From Oasisia sp. SBJ-2009 (Eukaryota > Annelida > Polychaeta > Sabellida > Siboglinidae): a stretch of DNA of 64,000 nt. Location of the stretch: assembly GCA_964017155.1 (NCBI GenBank), contig OZ024861.1, positions 20,921,213 to 20,985,212 of the forward strand, written 5' to 3'. Positions 1 to 10,896 of this stretch are shown piece by piece. The position numbers and the translations under genes are program-made. Numbering within the stretch: the stretch's first letter is position 1; each line of letters opens with the position of its first letter. The notes under the pieces were generated by a model that was not told the origin of the DNA, did not search any database, and saw only the letters and a list, made by a program, of their open reading frames with translations.

Positions 1-1543
1 CTTCCGACATGTGACTCATTCGATGCGCTTGTAGAGCAGTTTTCAGATTTTTTCTCTGAAAACATCTCGAAAATCCGGTGTGAATTCACTCCCAGTGTTA
101 GCAACGTAGATATCTACACTGATGGTAAATCCCAAACATGCTTACTGAATGCATTTGAGCCAGCCACTGAAACTGAAATCGGAATACTGTTGAAGTCATC
201 GCCGGTTAAATCATGTGAACTTGATCCCATACCAACATGGCTGCTTAGACATTATACCTGTTCTCACCACCATTGTTAACATGTCTCTGAGAAAAGGAGT
301 AATGCTTTCTCACTTGAAGAGAGCACACGTACGACCTATAATCAAAAAGCCAGGCCTAGATAAGGACATATTGAACAACTACAGACCTGTGTCCAATCTG
401 CCATACTTGTCGAAGACAATAGAGCGTGTTGTTGCCGCGAGAATGTCGGCTCACATATCTGAGTGTGATCTCGCGTGCCCAACCAGTCTGCGTACACGCC
501 AAACCACAGCGTCGAGACGGCCCTTGTCTGTGTTCAGAATGACATCCTGCGTGCAATGGACAACCAGAACATTGTCATCATGTTACTACTGTATTTGTCG
601 GCTGCATTTGATACTGTTGACCACAACGTCATGTTGCATAGACTGACACATGATGTTGGAGTGGGCCAAACTGCACTTAAGTGGTTTAAATCGTATATGA
701 GTGACATAATTCAAGCTGTCCACATCAATGGGTCTACGTCACCTGCTCGCCCCCTTACGTGTGGGGTTCCTCAAGGTTCGGTACTTGGTCCGCAGTTGTT
801 TTCTATCTATGCAGCACCAGTATCGAATACCATTCGGAACAACAACTTGCTGTCGCACTTTTATGCTGACGACACGCAAATTTACATCACCGTGAAACCC
901 CACCAGGAGGACATTGACGCGGCTGTTGAGACCATTGAACAATGTGTTGCAGAAATCAGGAGTTGGGTGAAGACAAACTCCTTGAAATTGAATGATTCGA
1001 AAACGGAAGTAATCGTATACGGTTCAGGTGAACAGCTGAAAAAATTCACGCTGCAATCGTTACGTGTTGGTGACTGTGTGGTTAGTGTGACTGACTCTGT
1101 TCGAAATCTCGGTGTGCAGTTTGATGCTGAGATGACGATGGAGTCCCACGTGACTGCTGTATGCAGGTCAGCCATATTCCACCTCCGCAACATCTCGAGG
1201 ATCAAACGGTATCTGACAGCAGCAGCGACAGAGCAAATTGTTGATGCATTTATCACAAGCAGACTGGATATTGGCAATGCACTGCTCTATCCACTGCCTC
1301 TGAAGCAAACGCAACGGATTCAGAAACTGCAAAACTGCGCAGCCCGCTTGATCGACGGCGCTATGAGATATAGCCATGCTACACCATTGCTAAAGAAGTT
1401 ACACTGGCTGCCGATAGCGGTGCGAGTTGAGTTCAATATCCTGCTACTCACTCACCGAGCACTGAATGGCCAAGCACCTGACTACATTGCACACTGTGTA
1501 AGCCGACGCCAGCCGGTTAGGTCGCTGCGCTACAGCTACTTCC
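1..1543 (+). pseudogene. L2-like LINE reverse transcriptase fragment, frameshifted
   Basis: Part of ORF2 of a non-LTR retrotransposon. It begins in the linker before the RT and runs through the fingers (NNYRPVSNLP, about 373-402), GVPQGSVLGP (763-792), the catalytic YADD (862-873) and the thumb and C-terminal region. Reading is broken. Frame 1 is open to about 250, frame 2 to about 470, then frame 1 again to the end. Compared with the copy at 51755-52387, a 14-bp deletion near 249 explains the first shift. In motif A the expected catalytic Asp is a Tyr codon (592-594, LYLSAAFDTVDH), so the enzyme would be dead even if reframed. The fragment enters from outside the window and stops abruptly at the A/C array. 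The L2/Crack-type assignment rests on the C-terminal style (SRLD, QNCAARL, LHWLPI) and is from memory of the family. Confidence 0.85.
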
Positions 1544-4043
1544 CACACACGCACCCACACGCGCCAAAACGCGCACACGCACAAGCACTCACACACACAC
1601 ACGCACACACACGCAACAACACATAAGCACCCACACACGCACTCATACACGCACCAATACACGCACCCACACATGCAAACACACGCGCCAACTCACGCAC
1701 CCAAACACACACACATACATGCACCAAATCACACGTGCCAACATACACACATGCGCCAACACACGCACACACACACGCACACACACGCACCCACACATTC
1801 GCATCCACACACGAATGAATCCACACACGCACCCACACAAGCACCGACACACGCACACGCACATGCACCCACCCACACACACACACGCACCCACACACAC
1901 ACACCTTGACACGCACTCACACACTCACCCACCCACGCACCCACACAAACAAACGCGCCAGCACAAGCACACACAAACACACGCACGTACACAAGCACCA
2001 ACACACGCACCCACACGCGCCAAAACACGCGTACCCACACACGGGTCCACACGCACGCGTCAGCACACTCACACATGAACACGTACACACGCACCCATAC
2101 ACGCACCCAAACACGCACACACGCGCCCCAAAATACGCACACATGAACGACACACGCACCCATACACACGCATCCAAACACGCACCCACACCCAGGTACC
2201 CACACACACGCGCCCACACACGCACATATACCAACACGCACCACACAAGCACCCACCCACACAAACACAAGCCAACACACGCACACACACACACACCCAC
2301 ACACGCACATATGCACCACACACGCAACCCCACACACGCGCCACACACGCAGATACACACACGCACGCACTCACACACAGGCACCCACCCTCACACGCAC
2401 CCACATACGCCTACACACTCTCCAACACATGCACACACACACACGAACCCACACACACAGACAAAAGCCCCAACACTCACACGCACCCATACACGCACCC
2501 ACACACGCACACACACGCGACAACACACGCACATATACACACACATGCTCCACACACGCACCCACAAACCCGCACCCAAGCATGCACTGACACACGAACT
2601 CACACACGCGCCCCACACATGCACACATAGACACAAGCACCACACACACACCCACGCACACACTCGCACGCACCCACACACACATGCGCCCACACGCACA
2701 CATACACACACGCACCCATACACGCAACAACACAGGCACACACACATAAACCCACACACATGCACCCACACACACCAACACACGTACCCACACAGGCACA
2801 CACACACGCCAATACACACACACACACAGACACACACACACACCCAAACGCGCACCCACACGTAACAACACACGCACACACACGCGCAAGCACACGCACA
2901 AATACCCATAAATGCACCACAAACGCATCAACATACGCACGCACCCACGCACACGCGCCCACATATACACACACACCCACACACACGCATCCACAACCGT
3001 GCAAACACACGCACACACATGAACCCACACACACCCACATGCGGACCCACACACAGCTCACACACACGCTCACACACACGCAGACACACACATGCACATG
3101 CGCAAAGACACGCACACATATACATATGCACCACACACGCCCCCACATACACGCACCCACACCCCCACGGACGTATCCACACACGCACCCACACACAGGC
3201 ACCCACATGCGCACCCTCACACGCATACACACACATGCACCACACACGCATTCACACACATGCACCTACACAAACGCACACACGCACTCACACACGCACC
3301 CATACACGCACCCATACACGCACCCACACACGCACACACGCGAGCCAAAATACGCACACACGCACACACACATGAACAACACACGCACCCATAAACAGGC
3401 ACCCAAAAAAGCACCCACACCCACGCCCCCACACACACTTGCCCACACACGCACACATACAAACACGCACCACACACGCACCCACACACACAAACACAAT
3501 GCAACAAACGGACACACACCCACACACACGCATACATACACACTCATGCACCACACACGCAACCCCACACACGCGCCACACACGCAAATACACACACACA
3601 CGCAACCACAAACACGCACCCACCCACACACGCACCCACATAAGCCCACACACGCTCCAACCCACGCACACACACACACACCCACACACACAAACGCACC
3701 AACTCTCACACATACCCAAACACGCACCCACACACGCACCCACACACGCACACAGACACATGCACTCACACACACGCACCCACACGCATCCACACACGCA
3801 CCCACACGCACACACACGCGCAAAGACACGCACACATACATATATGCACTACAAACGCACCCACATACACACGCGCCCACACACACGTACACACACATTC
3901 ACACACGCACCCACACACCAATCCACACGCACCCACACACGTAACAACACACGCATTCACACACATGGACCCACACAAACGCACCCTCACACCCGCACCC
4001 ACACACGCACCCACCCGCGCACACACACGCGCCAACACACGCG

Positions 4044-4074
<31 letters not shown>

Positions 4075-6805
4075 AAACACACAAACACAAACACCCACCC
4101 ACACACGCACCCACACGCGCCAAAACACGCACACACAAACGCACCCATACACGTACCCACACACGCACACACCCGAGCCAAATTACGCACACACGCACAC
4201 ACACATGAACAACACACGCACCCTTTAACACGCACCCAAACACGCACCCACACCCACGCTCTCACACACACGCGCCCACTCACGCACACATATAAACACG
4301 CACCACAAACGCACCCACACACACACAAACACAAGCCAACAAACGGACACACACCCACACACACGCACACATACACATTCATGCACCACACACGCAACCC
4401 CACACACGCGCCACACACGCAAATACACGCACGCACGCAACCACAAACACGCACCCACATACGCCCACACACGCTCCAACCCACGCTCACACACACGCAC
4501 CCACACACACAAACGCACCAACTCTCACACGTACCCAAACACGCACAACACACGCACCCAAACACGCACCCACACACGCACCCACATAAGCACCCACACA
4601 CGCACCCACACACGCACACACACGCCACAACACACGAACACATACACACACATGCTCCACACACGCACCCACAAACACGCACCCAAACACACACCAACAC
4701 ACGATTCCACACATGCAGCCACACACCCACCGCGACACACACACACACACATTCACCCACACACACGCACACACACGCACCCACAAACCAATCAACACAA
4801 GCACCGAAACACGCACACACTTTCTCTGTCTCTCTCGCTCATTCTCTCTCATACGCGCGAGCACAAACACACATATACATATACATACACATACACACAA
4901 ACACACACACGCGCCAAAACACGCACACGCACAAACACACACACACGCACACACACGCAACAACAAATACGCACCCACACACGCACTCACACGCGCACCC
5001 ATACACACACCCTCACACGCACAAGGAAGCATCCTCACACAGACGCCACACACGCAACCACATACGCCCACACACGCACCAAGACACGCACACACCCACA
5101 CACTCAAACACACCCACATGCACCCACACACCCACCGACACATGTAGCAACACACGCATTCACACACATGCATCAACACACAGGCACCCACACAATCGCA
5201 CCCACACACGCGCCCACCCGCACACACACACGTGCCAACACACGCACACACACACACACAAACAAACACATATATATATACACATACACACAAACACACA
5301 CACACACAAAAACCCACCCACACGGGACAAAACACGCACACACACACACACGCACCCACTCACGCACTCACACGTGCACCCACACACGGACCCACACGCA
5401 CGCGACAGCTCACACACGCACAAATCCATACACGTGCACCCAAACACGCACCCACACACGCACACACGCGCGCCAAAGTACGCAGACATACACACACATG
5501 AACGACACACGCACCCGTACACACGCACCCAAACACGCCCCCACACCCACGCACCTACACACACGTGCACAAACAATCACACATACAAAACACACAAACA
5601 CAAGCCAACACACGCACACATTCACCCACACACATACACATGCACACATACACACACATGCACCACACACGCAACCCCATACATGCGCCAAACATGCAAA
5701 AACACACACGCACGCATCAACAAACACGCACCCACCCACACACGCACCCACATACGCCCACACACGCTCCAACCCACGAGCACACACGCAGCCACACACA
5801 CAAACGCACCAACTCTCACACGTACCCATACATGCATCCACACACGTACCCACACACGCGCACACACGCGACAACACAGGAACACATGCACACACATGCT
5901 CCACACACGCACCCACTAACAGGCACCCAAGCACACACGAACACACGAATCCACACACGCACCCACAAACCCAGCGACACACGGACTCACACACGCGCCC
6001 ACACAGGAACACATACACACAAGCACCACACACGCACCCACCCACACACTCGTACGCACCCACACACATATGCGCCCACACGCTCACATACACACACGCA
6101 CCCACACACACGAAACCACACACAAATCCACACATGCACCAACATATGCACCGACACAAGCACACACATGCACCCACACACGAATCCAAACAAGCACACA
6201 TACAAACACACGCACGCACACACACACACGCACGCACCCTCACACACATGTACCCACACACGCAAGCACACACACCCACCCACACACAAATCCACACCGG
6301 CACCCACACACGCACCACCACACGCACCCACAGACACGCACCAACATATGCACCCACACGCACACACATACACGAATCCACACATGCACCCACACACACG
6401 CACCCACAGGCAGACGCACGCACCCACACAGACATGTGCCCACACACGCACGCACACACACTCACCCACACACAAATCCACACACTCACCCACACACACG
6501 TAGCAACACACGCATTCACACACATGCACCAACACAACCGCACCCACACAGGCGTCCACCGCACACACACACACACACGTGCCAACACACGCACCCACAC
6601 ACGCACTCACACACACACGAAACAACACATGCACCCACACACCCACCGACACACGTAGCAACACACGAATTCACACACATGTATCAACACACAGGCACCC
6701 ACACAACCGCACCCACACAAGCGCCCACCCGCACACACACACACACGTGTCAACACACACACACACACATAAACACACACATATATATATATATACATAC
6801 ACACA

Positions 6806-6844
<39 letters not shown>

Positions 6845-6934
6845 ACCCACCCACACGGGACAAAACACGCACACACACACACGCACCCACACACGCACTC
6901 ACACGTGCACCCACACACGGACCCACACGCACGC

Positions 6935-6969
<35 letters not shown>

Positions 6970-7088
6970 TCCATACACGTGCACCCAAACACGCACCCAC
7001 ACACGCACACGGGACAAAACACGCACACACACACACGCACCCACACACGCACTCACACGTGCACCCACACACGGACCCACACGCACGC

Positions 7089-7123
<35 letters not shown>

Positions 7124-7306
7124 TCCATACACGTGCACCCAAACACGCACCCACACACGCACACACGCGCGCCAAAGTACGCAGACATACACACGCATGA
7201 ACGACACACGCACCCGTACACACGCACCCAAACACGCCCCCACACCCACGCACCTACACACACGCGCCCAAACAATCACACATACAAAACACGCACCACA
7301 TACGAA
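1544..7306 (+). repeat. A/C-rich degenerate array (ACACGCACCC-type)
   Basis: Nearly pure A and C on the + strand with scattered G and T. It is built from variants of ACACGCACCCAC and ACACACGC, with recurring words such as GCGCCAACACACGC and CACACACGAATCC. Tandem block copies are visible: a stretch beginning GGGACAAAACACGCAC occurs near 5323, 6857 and 7013 (last two 156 bp apart). Long open frames on both strands (His-Thr-rich forward, Cys-Val-rich reverse) follow from the two-letter composition and are not genes. It is the reverse-complement partner of the G/T array at 45225-51754. I see no gene in it. Confidence 0.95.
4819..4863 (+). repeat. CT-rich motif embedded in A/C array
   Basis: About 45 bp starting TTTCTCTGTCTCTCTCGCTC and ending ATACGCGCGAG. 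Related copies lie at 48735-48776, 50256-50302 and 50522-50573 (minus strand) and 53065-53112 (plus strand). It interrupts an otherwise A/C-only sequence, always with the same neighbours. Confidence 0.8.
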
Positions 7307-7326
7307 CCCACCTCGAGTCGCTGTTC
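7307..7326 (+). pseudogene. 20-bp remnant of PHD/SGNH cassette at array junction
   Basis: The 20 bases CCCACCTCGAGTCGCTGTTC are identical to part of the cassette coding sequence around 9771-9790 (codons for HLESLF). Here they are sandwiched between the A/C array and the 39-bp array. The mirror copy is at 45205-45224 with one mismatch, and a longer version with the same break is at 33887. Confidence 0.85.
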
Positions 7327-9105
7327 ACGGACGAGTCTGACATGAATAGACTGAAATACGCGCGGACGAGACAGACTTATATGAATAGACGTAAATACAC
7401 ATTTTTGAATAGACGTGGATACACGTATACGAGTCAGATTGGTATGAATAGGCGTAGATACATGCGGACGAGGTAGACTTATATGAATAGATGGAGATAC
7501 AAGCGGACGAGACATTTTGATATGAATTAACGTAGATACATGCGGATGATACAGACTAATATGAATACACGTAGATACACGCGGAATAGACTGACCTATA
7601 AATAGACATATCCGGGTAAATACATGCGAACGACACAGATTTATACGTAGAGACGTAGATACATGCGGAAGAGACACACTTCTATGAATAGACGTAGATG
7701 CACGTGGACGAGACAGACTTATTTTATATATACGAGATACAAGCGGACAAGACAGACATATATGAAGAGACGTAGATACACGCGGACAAGACTGACTTAT
7801 ACGAGTAAACGTAGATACACGCGGACGAGACAGATTTATATGGAAAGACATACTCAGATACACGCGGACGCGACTGACATGAATGAATAGACTTAAATAA
7901 AGGCGGAGTAGACTGACTGATATGAATAGACTTAGATACATGCGGACGAGACAGAGTTATATGAATATATATAGATACAAGCAGACGAGACTGACGTGTA
8001 TGAAGAGATGTAGATACTCGCGGAAAAGACTGAATTATATGAATAAACATGGATACACGCGGACGATATATGAAGAGACGTAGCTACACACGGAAGAGAC
8101 TGACTGATGTGAATAGACTTAGATAAACGGGGACGACACTGACTTCTGTGAATAGACTCAGACACACGGGAAGAGAGTGATTTATATGAAAACACTTAGA
8201 CACACGCGCACGAGATTGACTTATGTGAATAGACTTAGATACACGCGGAGGAGACTGCTGATATGAATATATTAAGATACACGCGGACGAGACTGACTTA
8301 AATGAATTGACAGGTAAACGCGAACGATACAAGACTTGTGTCAATACAAGTAGATACAGGCGTGTGAGATATATTTATATGAATGGACGTAGATACACGC
8401 GGACGAGACTGACTGATATAAATAGACTTAGATACATGCGGAAGAGACTGACTTGTATGAACAGATTTAAATACACGCGACTGAGACTGATTTCTAAGAA
8501 TAGACTTAGATACACCCGGACGAGACTGACTTCTATGAATAGACTTAGAAAAATGCAGATAAGACGTATTTTCATAAATATATATAGACTTAGGTACCCG
8601 CGGACGAGACTGACTTATAAGAATTACCGTAGATACACGAGGACGAGACAGACTAATATGAATATACGTAGATACACGAGGACGATACTGACGTAAATGA
8701 ATAGATGTAGATACACGTGGATAATACGGACATGTATGAATAAACAGATACACGCGGACGGTACAGACTTATACAAAGACACGTAGATACACTCGGACGA
8801 GACGAGAGTTATATCAATAGACTTGGATACACGCGGAAGAGACTGACTGGTAGGAATAGACTTAACTACACGCGGACGAGACTGACTTATATGAATAGAC
8901 CTAGAAACATGCGGACGAGGCAGATTATGTGAATAGATGTAGATACACGCGGATGAGACAGAATGATATGAATAGACGTAGATACACGCGGTCGATACAA
9001 ACTAACATCAACACACTGAGATACACGCGGACGAAACTGAATTATGAATAGATGTAGAAAAAGCGGACGAGACAAACTTATATAAATAGATGTAGATACA
9101 TACTC
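7327..9105 (+). repeat. 39-bp satellite array, left outer block
   Basis: Tandem monomers of 39 bp built on ATGAATAGACGTAGATACAC followed by GCGGACGAGACAGACTTAT, with about 10-25% variation. Characteristic variant monomers (CCGGGTAAATACATGCG; TTATTTTATATATACGAG) occur in the same order in the blocks at 15482, 31802, 34576 and 43108. Whole blocks were therefore duplicated, not single monomers. Because 39 is divisible by 3, several frames stay open with a 13-residue period (RPRVSTSIHISLS on minus, MNRRRYTRTRQTY on plus). I treat these as composition effects. Relative to the right arm, about 325 bp is missing at about 7397. Confidence 0.93.
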
Positions 9106-10615
9106 CACCCCACTGCAAGTGCTAGACGGGTTTACGAAGTGCTAGTTTCAATTAAGTATTTCTGCCAGTTTTAATCGGTCTTAATAGTGACTCTTATGAT
9201 CATATACGTGTTGATCACCTTACGAATACACGTTTACGTGACATCTTTCATTAGGCCGAGCCGATGTGAAAGATTTTAAGTATTTTAAATATTTAGCTGG
9301 ATGTTTGGGCCTTTTGTCGCCCAACGGGTGACTCTACCAGGTAAACGAACAATAGTTAAAAGCAATAACATCAGCTTAGCTGTAACCAATTTTACCGGTT
9401 CCGCCTGAACAACCGTGGACAACGGCTCTTGCCCGGTGGCTAACAGTTCAGGTGAAAACTGTTGCGGATCACCTGTACTACCGGTACATCTGCCGCCAGA
9501 AGACGTCATTTGTGACCCGGTGATTGACAAGTCAAGAAAAGCGCGCCGGAAAGCTGCGAAAGATAAGCACGCAGACAACTGGAAATACTGCGTGAAGACC
9601 TGCATACTTAACGGCAAGGACAACCGTCAAATGTATCAATGTCATTTGTGCCAGGCGTGGGTGCACCCGGAGTGTTTCAGTGAAGACGATAAGGACGTTA
9701 TAGGCATTTGTTCCTGCGCGTCATGTCGTATGCTACCGACATTCGAGGAGCGTCTACTCGAGAAGACGTCCCACCTCGAGTCGCTGTTCGTCAAACTCGA
9801 ACGATCGAACCAACAGCTTGTCTCCTTGATGTGTGAACAGAACCAAGAAATACGAGGTCTGCGAGAAGATATAGCGAAAAGCAAGCGTCCAGAAGGCGAC
9901 GCTGATGCCAACGATGGGTGACCACAGGCAGTGACACTGCTTGTGGGGAACAGCCTGCTACGTGATGTACGCGTCCAGTGGCAATCCCATCAAGATTCGA
10001 AAGAAATCAGGCGCCATTCTCGCCGATATCGAACAAATGATCGATGACGCGGCTAATACGGAAACAATCGACGAAATTTTCATCGACAGAGGAATTCACG
10101 AAACAACGAGTGAAGTAAGTGTAGCAAACATAAAAGAAAACATCGCACAACTACTGCGGAATGCGAAAACCGTGAAACCAACCATCACGGTGAGCAGCGT
10201 ATTGCCGTCGAAATAGAAGTTATACAAAAAAGGTCTTTAAAATGTATTTTTCCTGGATTCGGTTACACGGAGATACTCAGACATGTTAACCTGGATATGT
10301 TGAATGTAAGATGGGACAGCACTTTTCAAAAATATTTTGATAAAATTAAAGTCGGCACACGTAGATAAAATGTTCTGCTGCCTGAAAAAAGACATTCCGA
10401 GTATAATATTACTAGAACGAATAGATTCCGTAACTCCTTTATACCATGGGCTTTATACAAATGTCAGTAAAAAGCTATTAGTACGGTATTATTTGCGGTA
10501 TCAAATGTATTTCTATTGTATTTTTATGATATTTTGATGAGTTATTTGTAACCTATTGTAATATGCCAATCCAACTCAGTTGAGTTGCTAATAAAAGTTG
10601 TGTGTAATTATTACA
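9106..10615 (+). mobile_element. PHD/SGNH cassette: internally deleted LINE, full-length copy, left arm
   Basis: A 1.5-kb non-satellite unit inside the 39-bp array, starting ACTCCACCCCACTGCAAG. It has a 5' flank, then ORF1 (9301-10216). A stretch at 10381-10470 reads RTNRFRNSFIPWAL before a stop; I think it is the C-terminal end of a LINE ORF2. The 3' end contains AATAAAAG and ends near TGTAATTATTA. ORF1 followed directly by an ORF2 tail means the endonuclease and RT were deleted. Satellite phase is kept across the unit (upstream ends GATACAT, downstream resumes TACACCCGG), which fits insertion in a monomer with about 4 bp duplicated. The ORF2-tail reading is inference. Confidence 0.75.
9301..10216 (+). 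pseudogene. LINE ORF1: PHD finger, coiled coil, SGNH esterase (broken)
   Basis: The frame opens at ATG 9301 (MFGPFVAQ). It meets an in-frame TGA at 9406-9408, continues through a PHD-type zinc finger (WKYCVKTC, YQCHLCQAWVHPECF, CSCASC; about 9583-9729) and a coiled-coil-like stretch (LLEKTSHLESLFVKLERS onward), and meets a second in-frame TGA at 9919-9921. It then reads VTLLVGNSLLRDV, an SGNH/GDSL block I with the nucleophile Ser, from 9931. A frameshift near 9970-9985 moves the rest of the esterase (IKIRKKSGA ... VSSVLPSK) into frame 2, ending at 10216. PHD plus esterase ORF1s are known in CR1-type elements, where they are thought to act in RNA binding and membrane or lipid association. Both in-frame stops are TGA, as expected from CGA deamination at CpG. 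The mirror copy at 41992-42907 has the same lesions. Confidence 0.82.
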
Positions 10616-10860
10616 CCCGGACGACAATGACATATGAATTGTCTGAGACACGAGCGGTGGAGACTGACTTATATTAATAGACTGAGATATACGCGGAAGA
10701 GACAGACTTATATGAATAGACGTAGAAACACACGAACGATAAAGACATATAAATCTATGTAGTTACACGCGGACGAGTCTGACATGAATAGACTGAAATA
10801 CGCGCGGACGAGACAGACTTATATGAATAGACGTAGATACACGCGGGCGAGACTAATTTA
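10616..10860 (+). repeat. 39-bp satellite, short block between cassette and LINE
   Basis: About six monomers continuing from the cassette 3' end. From about 10764 (GGACGAGTCTGACATGAATA) the sequence is the same as that following the cassette break at 7327, 33886 and 45204. This shows the collinear order cassette then array. It ends in AATTTA (10855-10860), one copy of the LINE target-site duplication. Confidence 0.9.
10855..10860. other. LINE target-site duplication, 3' side (left arm)
   Basis: AATTTA directly abuts the decamer repeats and matches 15476-15481. Without the element the flanks join into a regular 39-bp monomer. Confidence 0.88.
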
Positions 10861-10896
10861 TTCTTACAGGTTCTTACAGGTCCTTTTCTGGCTGAA

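Noticed and set aside
1544..7306. Cys-rich, metallothionein-like or His-rich proteins across the A/C and G/T arrays
   Set aside because: They follow directly from two-letter composition and appear in every frame and array; no domain structure.
9285..9623. Minus-strand 112-codon frame opposite the PHD cassette, recurring in all copies (18439, 31287, 34053, 42585)
   Set aside because: It is the antisense shadow of the PHD ORF1, whose zinc-finger residues are recognisable on the other strand.
10337..10537. Small independent gene in the cassette tail (66 codons starting MIKLKSAHVDK)
   Set aside because: It overlaps, in another frame, the ORF2-tail-like stretch and runs into AT-rich 3' UTR; no recognisable domain.
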